Below are positions 44,483 through 55,274 of a stretch of 64,000 nucleotides of DNA, in pieces; position 1 is the first letter of the stretch, and the number at the start of each line of letters is the position of its first letter. Both the position numbers and the translations under genes were made by a program. Origin of the DNA: Oncomelania hupensis (lineage: Eukaryota; Mollusca; Gastropoda; Littorinimorpha; Pomatiopsidae); assembly GCA_036898135.1 (NCBI GenBank), contig CM072517.1:63636769-63700768 (forward strand). Reading direction: 5' to 3'. The notes beneath the pieces were generated by a model, which was not told where the DNA came from, ran no database searches, and was given only the letters and a program-made list of their open reading frames with translations.

Positions 44483-46160
44483 ATGATATTTTGGGGAAGA
44501 TACGTTTATCTTACTAGGGGGTAAGACTTATTGATAGAGGGGCGTTAGGCTACCACTATCAATCGTTCTTTTACCAGAATTCCAGAGCGATGTGAGAGAC
44601 TGGTCACATAAAATTATATTTGTTCTCGGGCTTTTTAGTATCGTTTGGCTCAATTTGAGAAACGCTTATTACTAACCAAAAGACTAAGTTACTATGTCTC
44701 AAGAGAAAAAAACTAAGAGATACACAACAATACTAATAGAATGACACCAGTCGTATGTATGTGATTTAAACTTTTATATAGGCAACACAAACTTTAACAT
44801 TTCTTCATTAAGCTGTAAATTGATAATTAATGTAGTTCGATGTGCTGGGTAGGTCGTTCAGCAGGTCTTCTTCATCATATGCTACGCGAGTCTACTATTG
44901 TTTAAGTGGTTGACTATTTTCCCGAGATTTAGAACTCAGTTTGCATTTGTGGGAGACTTAGCTGCACTGCTGTTGAGTGTGCTTGAGTCCTTGTTCTTCT
45001 GAGGGAGTCTTGACCCTCAGGTTGATCTGGTGAGTCGGGTGAGTCTTGTAGCTACGAGGTTCGGACGTGGAGAGGTAGAATCTAGGTTGTTCTCCTTCTG
45101 TACCACGGGAGCAAGCGTCATGCGTTTGTCTCCAGAGACCGTCCCAGAGCTGATCTGTAAAAGTCAGAGCTCTGGCTACAATATTCTCGTCAGATATAAG
45201 TGTGTGGTCTCCTCTGCAAAGTGTCCATAGCATCAGAAACCTGCAAGATTCCCATATGTACACTTCGATCCGAATCTTAAGGCTAAGATACATCAATCCA
45301 CATGCACAATGTGTCAGAAACAATAATCGGTTTCTGTAACTATATATATCATGAACATATTATTAATACATGGCAATCAATATAATATAAACATACACGC
45401 ATAAACTACTAGTGTTAACTTACTTCTAGACGCTGGGATTCGTGAAACCGTCTTTTAATCTCTAGCACTCTCTCGATGAGGTGGAGATAGGCGGACACTG
45501 CAGTTTGTTCCTTGGTTTGACCCTCGCAGCTTTTGTAGTTAGTATTCGACTGACGAGCTAAGATTCTGGGGCTCAAGAATACTATGCAGGGATCCCCCCG
45601 TCTTCTGACCAATCGTTTAACTCTCGTTTTAGTTAATCTCGCTTATACGGGATTATTCGTTTTTATTTGAATATTTCCCTCACCTGCCCTATTTATGAAA
45701 CACGTACAATTATCCTTGAATTGGAGTGTCAGAGGTAAAGTGAAGGATAGATTCAATAGAGATATGAGTCTCGGGAGCTACTTAGTGCCTTAGGAGACCC
45801 TGGTCAGTTTGGCTAAAGTAAGCTAACTAGTCTTGGTTCGCAAAGTCTGCGTGATTGTATCTGGAGTGTCTGGCTGAAGAGCTGTCTGAAGAAAATTAAT
45901 TTAACATGTGTGTGCTTCTCTTTAGATAACTCGTAAATTAACGTCAAGTTTTATTTGTTATTTGATTATATCTATTTTGCGCTAAGCTAATTTACTTCAA
46001 TTTGTCCTCAATATTTCTGCTGTTACATAGAGAGAGGACATTGTATTCGTTCAAAAGATTACGTTGGAAACAATTATTTCCGGCCATGGACAGAAAGAAT
46101 AACAATAATAAGAATAACAGTCGATCAGTATTTTGATAAACAACAACACAACAACAACAA
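44481..46160. other. Low-repeat tract with unidentified minus-strand frames
   Basis: 1.7 kb largely free of microsatellites and of the families seen elsewhere. Minus-strand frames at 44958-45323 (121 codons, ATG at 45323) and 45415-45612 (65 codons) are hydrophilic and compositionally normal. No domain, splice signals or TATA could be assigned with confidence. They may be decayed exons, parts of an unrecognised retroelement, or chance. Confidence 0.25.
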
Positions 46161-46164
46161 CAAC

Positions 46165-46169
46165 CATAC

Positions 46170-46232
<63 letters not shown>

Positions 46233-46275
46233 ATTCATTTTTATAGCGCAAAAGAAAACTTAAAGCTTGCTCTAA
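46165..46275 (-). repeat. (AAT)n tract at a SINE-like 3' end
   Basis: About 20 AAT units at 46171-46231, followed by ACATTCATTTTTATAGCGC. That is the reversed 'GCGCTATAAAAAT' end typical of family F. The body to the right is too diverged to assign. Confidence 0.6.
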
Positions 46276-46639
46276 GCGTTCAAACCAATGCACGTACACA
46301 TACGCTCGCAAGGATAAATATTTAAACAATGTGGTAAAACATTAAGAGATAAAACAGTTAAACATTGCAAGAAATAACACGAACATCACATCTAAAAAGG
46401 ATAAATATTTGAACAATACTGTACAACATCAGCAGAAAAAAACACGTTAAACATCGCAAGAAATAATAACAAACATCCCATCAGTATTAAAAGGCATGTT
46501 TAAGGAGAGAGACACACACGCACACACACTCGCGCGCACACAAGCGCGCGCTTCCACACACACACTCAAACACACACACACTCACACAAAAGATGCTATC
46601 AGCATTAACCTTACGAAGAAATAATAAGCAATTATACTG

Positions 46640-47085
46640 TAGCCGAAAGGGGGACGACTGGTTGAGACTTGGGAGAGAAAATTGTCTACCTTGAATTTCT
46701 TGGTTAGACTAGCCTTGGGTGGCTCCTGCTGTGCACAATCCTTTGGGGATGCCATTGGGTTATGCAGGATAAGGCGACACGACATTTGTTCTACCCGGTT
46801 CACCATTCGCCTTCTGCTTTTGGTTGTGAGCGGGACTACATTGTCGGCAGGCAGTTTATTCAAGTCGATCGGTGGCAGCGACTTTGCAGCGAAGTGTCGT
46901 GGCACTAGTAACCGGCAACCCGGTACTACCAACCACGCTTCACCGCGTTGCACGGCAAATAGTTTTATGTCCCTCTATTGGGGGATAAAATGAAAATAAC
47001 AGCTCGGGTGAAGCCATGTTCTCAGGGTTGGTGGCCGAGAGAAGCGGGAGTCAAATACCCCCGCTCGGCTACACATAAAAAATAG
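46640..47085 (-). repeat. Dispersed repeat family I, copy 2
   Basis: The inverted counterpart of 26975-27425, with the same block order and the AGTCAAATACCCCCGCTCGG end at 47050-47070. Confidence 0.75.
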
Positions 47086-47174
47086 ATCAAAGTAAAAAGT
47101 AGCACAATAGTAACAATTTACTATCACATACCAACGACCGCGATTACCATAAAGATTAGGCTGACCATGCCAGG

Positions 47175-47180
<6 letters not shown>

Positions 47181-47219
<39 letters not shown>
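47181..47219. repeat. (GA)n microsatellite
   Basis: About 19 GA units followed by a G-rich run. Confidence 0.95.
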
Positions 47220-47222
<3 letters not shown>

Positions 47223-47364
47223 GGGGGTGGGGGGGATTTTCTCAGACGGCAGTAGGTCTATTTTAGTTTTATTTAATTTTACTTTATTTTCTTTCATTTT
47301 TTTTCATAGATCTATTTATTCTATTTCATTGTATAAAAGAACCTGCCAGATGCGACGCGACAAC

Positions 47365-47545
47365 AGTTCCGTGCCTTGCAGGAGGGTCTTTGCAAGGCCT
47401 GATGCTCTGGTGACGTGGCCCTACCATCGGAGTTTCTGTTTCTTCACCACTGTGAGCATGTCATCATATTGTCCTATGGCTTGTGTAATGGCCTGTCGGA
47501 CTTCGTTGTTGGTGATGTGCTGGGCATAGGAAATGCCCAGAAGAA
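47365..47545 (-). pseudogene. RTE-like LINE B, internal fragment 4
   Basis: The minus strand encodes an FLCAQHI(T)NNEVR-like stretch, then KKQKLRW..HVTRASGLAKT. It corresponds to the middle of fragments 2 and 5. Both ends are truncated. Confidence 0.8.
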
Positions 47546-47727
47546 TAGCTTATATAATTACCAAATATTATCACGACGGAAAGAGCATGAAGGGTAGGTC
47601 AAAATGTCGGTAATTAAAAAGCAAGGTAAGTGCGCGCTCTTACGAAACCAAAATAGCAAGAAGGGAAACACGTGTCCTCTGAATGTATCAACAATAACAT
47701 GTGCATGTAAGCGTGAGGTTGATATAG

Positions 47728-47984
47728 TGTTACGTTTGAGACGCGCACGATAGATCCGATCGTTTTGTTTTGCAAAGCGTACAATAACTGAGTGTATTGT
47801 CCTTTGATTTGATTTTGCGTTGTTGTTAGAAGAAGCTTGGTATAATGTTGATAATGTTTGTTGGTCGATATTATGGGAGAATTTTCTAGGGTTGCTTGTT
47901 CACTATCGATCGAAGCATCTAGATAAATCTACTAGTAGTTAAGAGATTCTTCTAACCTAAATAAAGTTATATGACGTAAGACAG
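47728..47984 (+). mobile_element. LTR family E, copy 3 (3'-truncated)
   Basis: It begins TGTTACGTTTGAGACGCGCAC and follows E2 and E5 for ~257 bp to GACGTAAGACAGTGCATAG, where CR1/L2 sequence takes over. Confidence 0.85.
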
Positions 47985-48215
47985 TGCATAGTTCTGAGGA
48001 GTTCCATTTTTAGTGAGCGTACATCGGCTGGGAGGCTATTCCATATCAATGGTCCTTGAAAAGAAAATGGTCTCTCACCACATGATTTGCTTTTAAACGC
48101 TTGAGGTTTTAGTTTCGTGGTGTCATTACCAGAGCGGAGAGATCTTGAAGGTGTGTAGATATGGAGGAGGTCTGAATAGCATGGAATAAAACGCGTATGA
48201 CTCGTTTCAGCTTAA
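47985..48215 (-). pseudogene. CR1/L2-type LINE, C-terminal relic 2
   Basis: The minus strand reads in one frame SRSLRSGNDTTKLKPQAFKS, then CGERPFSFQGPLIWNSLPAD and VRSLKMELLR. This is the 'R.A.W.N.LP' C-terminal signature of CR1/L2 reverse transcriptases. The frame is intact over ~65 codons, so it is less decayed than the copy at 4790. It abuts LTR E3. Confidence 0.85.
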
Positions 48216-49335
48216 TTGGACCTTAACACCTAGGCATTAAAACATTTAAAGAAGGATTGTAACCAGAAGATAATGCAGATAATGCAGATAATGCCTGCAA
48301 AGTTTCAAAACATTTTGATTACCGTTTCAAGTAAACTGTAGTGTTTTCCCAAACACTGCTAGTTTTATATACTGTATATACCAAGTGAAATCTCTAAAGA
48401 TCAAAATTTAGCTCGGCAAACTATGTTCATTTTTTGTGTGAATAACAATACGATAATAATGATTGCGCCTGACATTAAAGTTTCAAGCAATTCTATCTAC
48501 TATTTCATGATTTATTGTAACTTTAGTCTCCGAGGGGAGTCAAAATTGCAATATTTTTAGTCTCACTAAAATGTAATTTTCTATCATTTTGACGTTCGAA
48601 ATTTACTTACAAGAAATACTTCTACCTTTCTGGTGGTTGTCATGCTCAAATCTTCATTTTCTTTCCATGTGTGCAGCTGTTTACTATTATCTACGTTTTT
48701 CTCAAGTTTGCCACCATTCAATGAAGAAACGATGCTCTAACTTGAAAAGTTACAGGGCGTTATATGCTTTTTTTTGTTTGCATTTTATGTATTCTCAGGA
48801 TGTGTGCTTTAAAATAAACTCCCTTTTAGGAAATTCTATCCACTTTGATTTCAACGTACCAACTACCTTCAAATGTTACGAGTTTTGGGGTTGTTATGTA
48901 TTATGTTAAATCTGACGGGGCTGTGTTTTGGATTCCAGGTTGATAATGTTTGTATTGCAAACTTTAAGGTGACGTTTTTTTATTAGGTTGATACAATACA
49001 ATACAATACGATACAAAAAAATACAACATAATACAACACAACTTTATGCACTTCAACTTGAGCAATTACAATGGGCAGCATTATTAGCACATACAAAAAA
49101 AAATAAATAAATAAACCAGCCAACAGCACATGACAAACACACCAAAAAAAAACCAATCATAAATGAATAATTCCGAGGTCGTTGAAAAATGTTGAAAATA
49201 TTTTGTCTGATGTCACTTTTGTGTGTAAAATTGTTTAATTAAGGATTGGTTTGGTGTGGACCACTTCACCGCATCCGCGTCCACCGATAACAGTTTTGTT
49301 TCATGGACAAGCTGTCCTATTCAACCACTCTGTAC
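48216..49335. other. AT-rich non-coding stretch
   Basis: A 106-codon plus frame at 48589-48909 is Phe/Leu/Cys-rich and matches nothing I recognise; chance is likely. 48990-49045 has ATACA-type repeats resembling a retroelement tail. Confidence 0.35.
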
Positions 49336-49351
49336 AGACTGGCATTTTCAC

Positions 49352-49546
49352 GTGGGGCCGGGTAGCTCAATTGGTAAGAGCGTCTTGCTAGTAACCGAAA
49401 GGTCGCTGGTTCGAATCCCGGATTGGTCAACGTGTGATCATATTATTTTCCCCTTTACCAACAACTGGCCCGCTGGTGTCAGTATAAATCGGTCCAGTAG
49501 TCACCTATATGCGAAAGTGTCGTGTGACTATAATCTACAAACAACA
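49352..49546 (+). mobile_element. tRNA-derived SINE, family D copy 3 (full length, TSD)
   Basis: GGGCCGGGTAGCTCAATTGG is the A-box arm and GGTTCGAATCCCGGATTGG the B-box arm. The body runs to CTATAATCTACAAACAACA. A perfect 14-bp duplication ACTGGCATTTTCAC lies at 49338-49351 and 49547-49560. It is nearly identical to copy 4 (57167) over ~180 bp, so recent activity is likely. Confidence 0.96.
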
Positions 49547-49589
49547 ACTGGCATTTTCACAGCTAGGAAGATAGAAGATCAATGGTAGA

Positions 49590-49925
49590 GGTAAAGGAGA
49601 GTCCACGCCACCTTTCGATCGTTGGGGATGAAAGCTTTTTGGGACCTCTCTTTTCTCTAGGCCCGCTTAATTAGGGCGGTGACTATGGCCTCCACCCTCG
49701 CTGCTTTTACCTTCACCTGGTTGTAAGCAGATCTAGGTACCTATTCACAGCTGGAGTGAACTGGGATGTGTCGTGCGCTGGTTTCAATCTCTGTGTGTGT
49801 GTCTTTTGATGCTTGCCCTCCAAGCATGGTCACCCATCCAAGAACTAACCCTTCCCGAAGTTGCTTACCATGAAACATTGCTAGCGTGTGCCCAGACCAC
49901 TGTACTACTACGCCCGGAGCAATCC
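49590..49925 (-). mobile_element. SINE with tRNA-like and 5S-like promoter, family K copy 2
   Basis: The minus strand reads GTAGTAGTACAGTGGTCTGG (A-box-like), AAGCAACTTCGGGAAGG, then the 5S box-C-like TTCTTGGATGGGTGACC (49828-49850), CCCAGTTCACTCCAGCTGTG, and the K body to about 49590. A (GTGT)n-type interruption lies near 49795. Confidence 0.7.
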
Positions 49926-50442
49926 GACCAGATTCCAAAGATTATCTCTACACACTTTTTTTTTTGGGATGATTTTTTTAATAATAACAACAAATATGCA
50001 TAATACATGCTTTGGTTCATGCAATGGACAGGTTTTTATCACATCTAATTAATTATAACAATAAGAAATGAACAATTTTAATTTTATCAATTTTAAGCAC
50101 AATTTTATCAAGGGAAAAAAAAATAATAAATAAAGGAAAAAGGTGCACAATTATAATGCTGTATTAAAAGTATTACATTTTGTTTTTCAGGCCTTTCAGA
50201 TGGATCCCAAAAATAAATAAAAAGATAAACAAATTAAATAAAATTAGTATCATTACCACTGTTATTACACCACATTACTACCATTATCATTACCACGAGT
50301 ACCACCACCATCACCACCATCATCACACCACCTCCACTACTACTATCACCACTATCTCTTACCACTATCATTACCCTATAATACTGCCATTACTATCAAT
50401 ATTGTTATTATTCCTATAGAAATAATCTCCACTTTTTTTTTT
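49926..50442. other. AT-rich non-coding stretch with degenerate (CAT/CAC)n
   Basis: Imperfect trinucleotide DNA at 50265-50400. No gene was found. Confidence 0.4.
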
Positions 50443-50722
50443 TCAAATTAAAAATTTCTTTCGATATTCGGTTTCGAGGTCAAACATAATGTTAATGTCA
50501 TAAGGGGTACCGTATCTAAATTTACTTATGACCATTTTTGTAATAATAATGACATGGTTAATAAATCTGACATCTCTCCGGTTAATCTTGTCAGGTTTGT
50601 AGCCACAAAGGGCATCTGTCTCCGACAGCGTCACAAACTGACCAATTGTTTCAAAAATATAATCAGAGCAATGCTTCCAAACTTTTTTTTATTTTAGGAC
50701 AGAGCCAAAAAAAATGTTCTAT
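50443..50722 (-). pseudogene. Tx1/L1-type LINE, C-terminal relic
   Basis: The minus strand encodes EHFFWLCPKIKK (zinc-knuckle-like), then after a one-base shift in an A run WKHCSDYIFETIGQFVTLS, and further on RRDVRFINHVIIITKMVISK. This layout (H.FW.CP ... I.N.....K..I...) is typical of the C-terminal end of Tx1/L1 clade reverse transcriptases. The final frame ends in TGA near 50443. Confidence 0.78.
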
Positions 50723-51238
50723 GTATTTCGCTAACACGCGTCCCTCAGGAGTCAACAAGCCAGCGAACTCAGCTAGGAGAGTCTCTTCGTGCTTTGTCCC
50801 TCCTTTTAACCTGACGACCTGACAGGTTGCGGGACTATAGATGTAGATAGGTTGTAATACCTTGTAGCAGGATCAAGGCTTGGGATTGTCACAGCTGATA
50901 GCGTTAGACTGTCGACACTTTCAAGGCGCGCGATTTATAAATGAGAGTGTGTGAGACTGACCAAGGTTGCTGGGGTGATGGATTAGAAGAATCATGTTTA
51001 TATAGCACGGCGCATGGTGCTTCTTCCCGTAATCTAGAAGTCTCCCAAAGTACCTACGCCTGAAAGTGTGATGAAGACTTTCGCTAATTTAACAAACACA
51101 ACGGCCAAGAGACGTCAAATCCTATATAGAGAGAATGAATGAGACAAACAGACCAACATGTTGACAGACAGACACACAGATACGCCTATAGACAGACAGA
51201 TAAAAACAGACACACAGACGCATGCGCGGAGTAAAAAA
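50723..51238. other. Non-coding stretch
   Basis: CAGACA-type repeats lie at 51160-51225. No gene was found. Confidence 0.4.
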
Positions 51239-51550
51239 AAATGTAATCGTTCTTATATAGCGTTGTTTCCAGCTCAAGAGCTGCTCAAGGCGCTGGCCAA
51301 TACAAGATCTAACTCAAGCCTCCCGAGTCGCCCACTTTGCAACCTTTGGGCACATCGTCTGACGCCCAGACAACTGAGCACAATCCTGGACGACCGGGAA
51401 TGGGACAGAAGGGACCTAGTGCTTGCTGGGTGTGTTTGTGAAAGCCGGCATTCCCCGGTCTAGGACATGAGCGTCAGGATCTTTAAAGTCACTGCGATGG
51501 AATGCGTGCGTGCGCTGACTAGACTTGGACTTATTCTCTCATGCAAAGGA
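51239..51550 (-). mobile_element. SINE family F, copy 5
   Basis: Reverse F sequence from ATATAGCGTTG and AAGGCGCTGGCC through GTCTGACGCCCAGACAACTG, GTCTAGGACATGAGCGTCAG and AAGTCACTGCGATGGAATG to CTTATTCTCTCATGC. The head is absent. Confidence 0.82.
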
Positions 51551-51670
51551 GTAGGGGCGCAGTCTCACAGGGTAACCTTCCTCCCACCCTCAACCCCCTT
51601 GTTAAGGCGCTGCAGGTCGTCAACCAGTTTGGACGCACTGGCTATGCGGCTACGATGTTGTGTGCTTCAG

Positions 51671-51979
51671 TTTATTATCCCTTTCTATCGGGAAACTCTG
51701 GGCCGCCTCCCCCGGGGAAGGCGTGGTCGCAGCCAGTGGCGCGCCCAAACCCTACCTACCTAACATTATTTGTGAATTTTTGACAATTTTGCTGGGGGAG
51801 CAAACCGGAGTACCCGGAGAAAACCCCCGAGACGTTGCCCGAGTCGAAAGTAAATAATATTCAGAGAAACATAACGCCCAGATGCAGGATCGAACCCACA
51901 CCTGTCAGGCGCCATTGGTTTCTGGCTTGTGGACAAGGCAAGTTAGTCCCGCCTTAGCCCACTTGGCCACAACGCTCGC
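51671..51979 (-). mobile_element. SINE-like repeat family G, copy 2
   Basis: Colinear with 6449-6762 at high similarity. The minus-strand head is GTTGTGGCCAAGTGGGC, then GTGTGGGTTCGATCCTGC (B box). Confidence 0.8.
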
Positions 51980-52139
51980 TGACATTCAATGCCGTTTTTT
52001 CGCTTGACATTCAATGCCGTTTAGTACACCACAGAGCAAACACGAAAGACAGACAATAGAAGAAAGACACACAGTATAGACATTTAGTCACACAGACAGA
52101 GTACAGAAACATGCAGAAGGACATTCTCATAGTCAAACA

Positions 52140-52240
52140 CCACACACAAACACACACACACACGCACGCACGCAAGCACGCACACCCAAACACGCCGCGT
52201 GCACTCACACACAGACACACACGCACAGATACACACATGG
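52140..52240. repeat. (CA)n-rich microsatellite
   Basis: CACA, CGCA and CACACAGA runs. Confidence 0.9.
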
Positions 52241-52375
52241 ATGTCACGTTGATGACTAACAAATTTACAACCGCCATGCTTGTCAACCCCATTCACAAGT
52301 TCCCTGAACTAAGCCAGCTTCCGCAATCCAGCCACTTGTGGTTTTTTGAATTCCTAAAAGTGGGTTAGATTATGA

Positions 52376-52521
52376 TGACGACGACGACAAAAGAAAAAGA
52401 AGAAGAAGAAGAAAAAGAAGAAGAAGAAGAAGAAGCAGAAGAAGAAGAAGAAGAAGAAGAAGAAGAAGAAGAAGAAGAAGAAGAAAAAGAAGATGCTGAT
52501 GATGATGATGCTGATGCTGCT

Positions 52522-52552
<31 letters not shown>

Positions 52553-52623
52553 ATGACGACGTCGACAATGAAGAAGAGGAGGAGGAGGAGGAGGAAGAAG
52601 AAGAAGAAGAAGAAGAAGAAGAA

Positions 52624-52700
<77 letters not shown>

Positions 52701-52773
52701 CGACGTCGACAATGAAGAAGAGGAGGAGGAGGAGGAGGAGGAAGAAGAAGAAGAAGAAGAAGAAGAAGAAGAA

Positions 52774-52838
<65 letters not shown>

Positions 52839-52870
52839 CGACGGCGAAGGAGGAGTAGAAGAAGTAGAAG
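52376..52870. repeat. (GAA)n/(GAT)n/(GAG)n array with 144-bp duplication
   Basis: The block GACGACGTCGACAATGAAG followed by GAG/GAA/GAT runs occurs at 52555 and 52699, 144 bp apart. Acidic frames (poly-Glu/Asp) and their reverse (poly-His/Leu/Ser) are artefacts. Confidence 0.97.
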
Positions 52871-53105
52871 AAGGAGAGCAGGATGAATTACAGGGAAATT
52901 TAAAGTGCCGCTGAGATGACGCGGGAGAAAGGTGATCATGACATATTCAATTCATCACGCAAACATTTCGGTCCATCAGGATATCTCAGTTGTGCGGCCG
53001 CAGAATGCTTGACAATGGTGTGTTGAGATCATGATCTTATCTCACCTCATCTCACCTCATATCATCTCATCGGCCATCTTACGTGGAGAGAATTAGATCC
53101 TGTGT

Positions 53106-53635
53106 TGGGGTTACGATTGAGACGCGCACGATAGATCCCATCATTTTATTTTGCAAAGTATGCAATGATAGCGTACATTTAATTACCTTTGAGTTGATTT
53201 TGCGCTGTTGCTAGGAGAAGCAGTGTATAAAGTTGATTATTTTCGTCGGTCAATATTGTTGAGAATTTTCTGGAAATACTTGTTTATTATCGATCGAAGC
53301 TTCCAGATATAACGGGTAAAAGCTGGTCGAATCATCTAGAAACGTAAACATTATGTGACATAAGACATTGCATAGTCCCGGTGACGAGTTTTATTTTGAT
53401 TGGGTGTTATTGCGTCATGCTGGAATGTTCGAACTTGTTCTTGATTGCAGATATCTAAATAAGTAACGCACTGTCTGCTTGTAATATGATCTTTTTTTAA
53501 ATAGTGATTTTCGGAAAGCGATCTTGTATGCAGTTGTTGATGTTTGCTGAATAAAGTTGGAAAACCTTTTACGAAGACTCCTGCCATGTTGCTGAGTGAA
53601 CAGGCTGCGTGGATAAACGAATTCGAGTTACACAT
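53106..53635 (+). mobile_element. LTR family E, copy 4
   Basis: It starts near GGTTACGATTGAGACGCGC and follows the family through TTATCGATCGAAGCTTCC and GCTGAATAAAGTTGGAAAAC to CGAGTTACACA. It breaks there and LTR E5 begins. Confidence 0.85.
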
Positions 53636-54126
53636 TGTTACGTTGAAACGCGAAGGATAGTATGTCTGAAACGAGGACGATAGATCTAATCGTTTCGCTT
53701 TGCAAAGTATTCAATAATAGAGTGTATTTACCTTTGATTTGAGTTTGCATTGTTGTTAGAAGAAGCTTTGTGTAACGTTGGTGATTTTCGTTGGTCGATA
53801 TTGTTGGAGAATTCTCTAGATTTGCTTATTTACTGTCGATAGAAGCTTCGCGATATTTGAGAACATTGTTTGAACAGAAAGGAAAATTGTATGACGTAAA
53901 ACAGTGATGACGAAGTTAATTCTGATTGGTTGAAAGTAAAAAGTTGAGAGTGGAAAAAGCGATTGTACGCAGTGTTGATGTATGCTGAATAAAGTTGGAA
54001 AACTACATACGAAGACTTTGCCTTGTTGCTGAGTGAGCAGGCTGCGTGGATAAACGAATCTGAGTTACACCTATCAGGATTTCAAGCATCGGGGCTGAAT
54101 CAACTATTGATAAAAACCGTGTAACA
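53636..54126 (+). mobile_element. LTR family E, copy 5
   Basis: TGTTACGTTGAAACGCG to GTGTAACA, joined head-to-tail to E4 without spacer. It lacks ~100 bp including the TATA region and has a short duplicated CGATAG start. No internal coding region separates E4 and E5. Confidence 0.87.
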
Positions 54127-54279
54127 GTCGGCTTAGGTTTTTGAGCAGAACTTGTGACCTAATACACGCCCTTTTAAAGACCGTTTCATTTTCATTCCAC
54201 AGTGCAAGGAGACTCGACCAATTAATACAAAGTTGTTTTTTTTAATGTTCCGAACCGTTATCATAGAGAAGCGATGTCA

Positions 54280-54830
54280 GCTGCCACATTGCAGTTGGAA
54301 TAAGTTTGATAAAGCAAAGCCCGCTCGTTCAATACAAAGAGTTTCCTTGCAACGCCAAGAGAACCATAATCATTCTGTTACCACAGGGCAGTTGGGATAG
54401 GTTAGATTAGATTAAATATGCAATATTTAGAGGACAGGTGTGATAAACAAAGCCCCGTCGTTCAATAGACTTACAATGGGTTTCTTGTAAACGTGTTCCC
54501 GAATAATAGCTGGAGAATAGGCATCAGCTACAAGTGTGAGGTTTGAAAGGCAAATCCAGGCTGCTCAATACAAGTTTTTGTTTCCTTGTAAAGCTGTAAC
54601 TCCAGACATGATTGGCTAGCTCAGACGGACAAGCTGGAATAGGTATGATAAGCAAATCCATGCTGTTCAATACAAATTTTGTGTTCTTTGTAAAGCTGTA
54701 GCCCGAATTATCTTTGGGTAGCACAGAACAGTAAAAAGAAGTTCGCAGGCAAAAGCTTGGCGTGATCGGCAAAGCCCTGCCGCTCAATACAAAGGATTTT
54801 GTAGCAAAGGAGGGAACCGAGACTTTAACA
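54280..54830 (+). repeat. Decayed tandem repeat, five ~100-130 bp units
   Basis: TGATAA(G)CAAAGCCC / CTC(G)TTCAATACAA followed by TTTCCTTGTAAAGCTGTA recurs around 54328, 54461, 54564, 54666 and 54784. Units differ by roughly a third of positions by eye, and spacing varies (133, 103, 102, 118). Confidence 0.7.
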
Positions 54831-55274
54831 CAGGACACCGTGTTCGAACGTCATTTTGTCCAAACAAAAGCGCTGGTAGGACCGTGCTGGACATGCGAAC
54901 CTAAACAAACCTTGACACAGCCTGTTGTGGTTGTTTGTACACACGCGTCTTTATGCAATTTGTCCTACCTGAAGCCACCAGACAAATTAGCCATGCTGTC
55001 TTTATGTGATCTCTCTCTTCCCCCCCCCCCTCTCGCCTCTCTCTCTCGTTCTCTCTCTCTCTCTCTCTCTGCTTGTGTGTCTATGCCTGTCTCTGTCTGT
55101 CTCTGACTCTCACTCTTACTCATGGACATCGACGAACAAGACTTGAATCCAGCCTCAAATGATATTAACAGATTCTGTCAGTACAGGCAGTTTAACATCA
55201 ATTTTAAAACAGAAATATACTTTGGGCTGTATTAGGCAGAAGTGTTTTAGAGACTCGTTTGTACCATGGAGGCT
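54831..55274. other. Non-coding stretch with (CT)n
   Basis: CT/TCTG-rich at 55010-55110. Nothing else was recognised. Confidence 0.45.

Noticed and set aside
48589..48909. Possible 106-codon gene
   Set aside because: Phe/Cys-rich composition, no recognised motif, AT-rich context; chance is likely.
49352..49430. Functional tRNA gene
   Set aside because: A and B boxes are present, but acceptor and anticodon stems do not pair well. The sequence is the head of a repeated SINE with target duplications.
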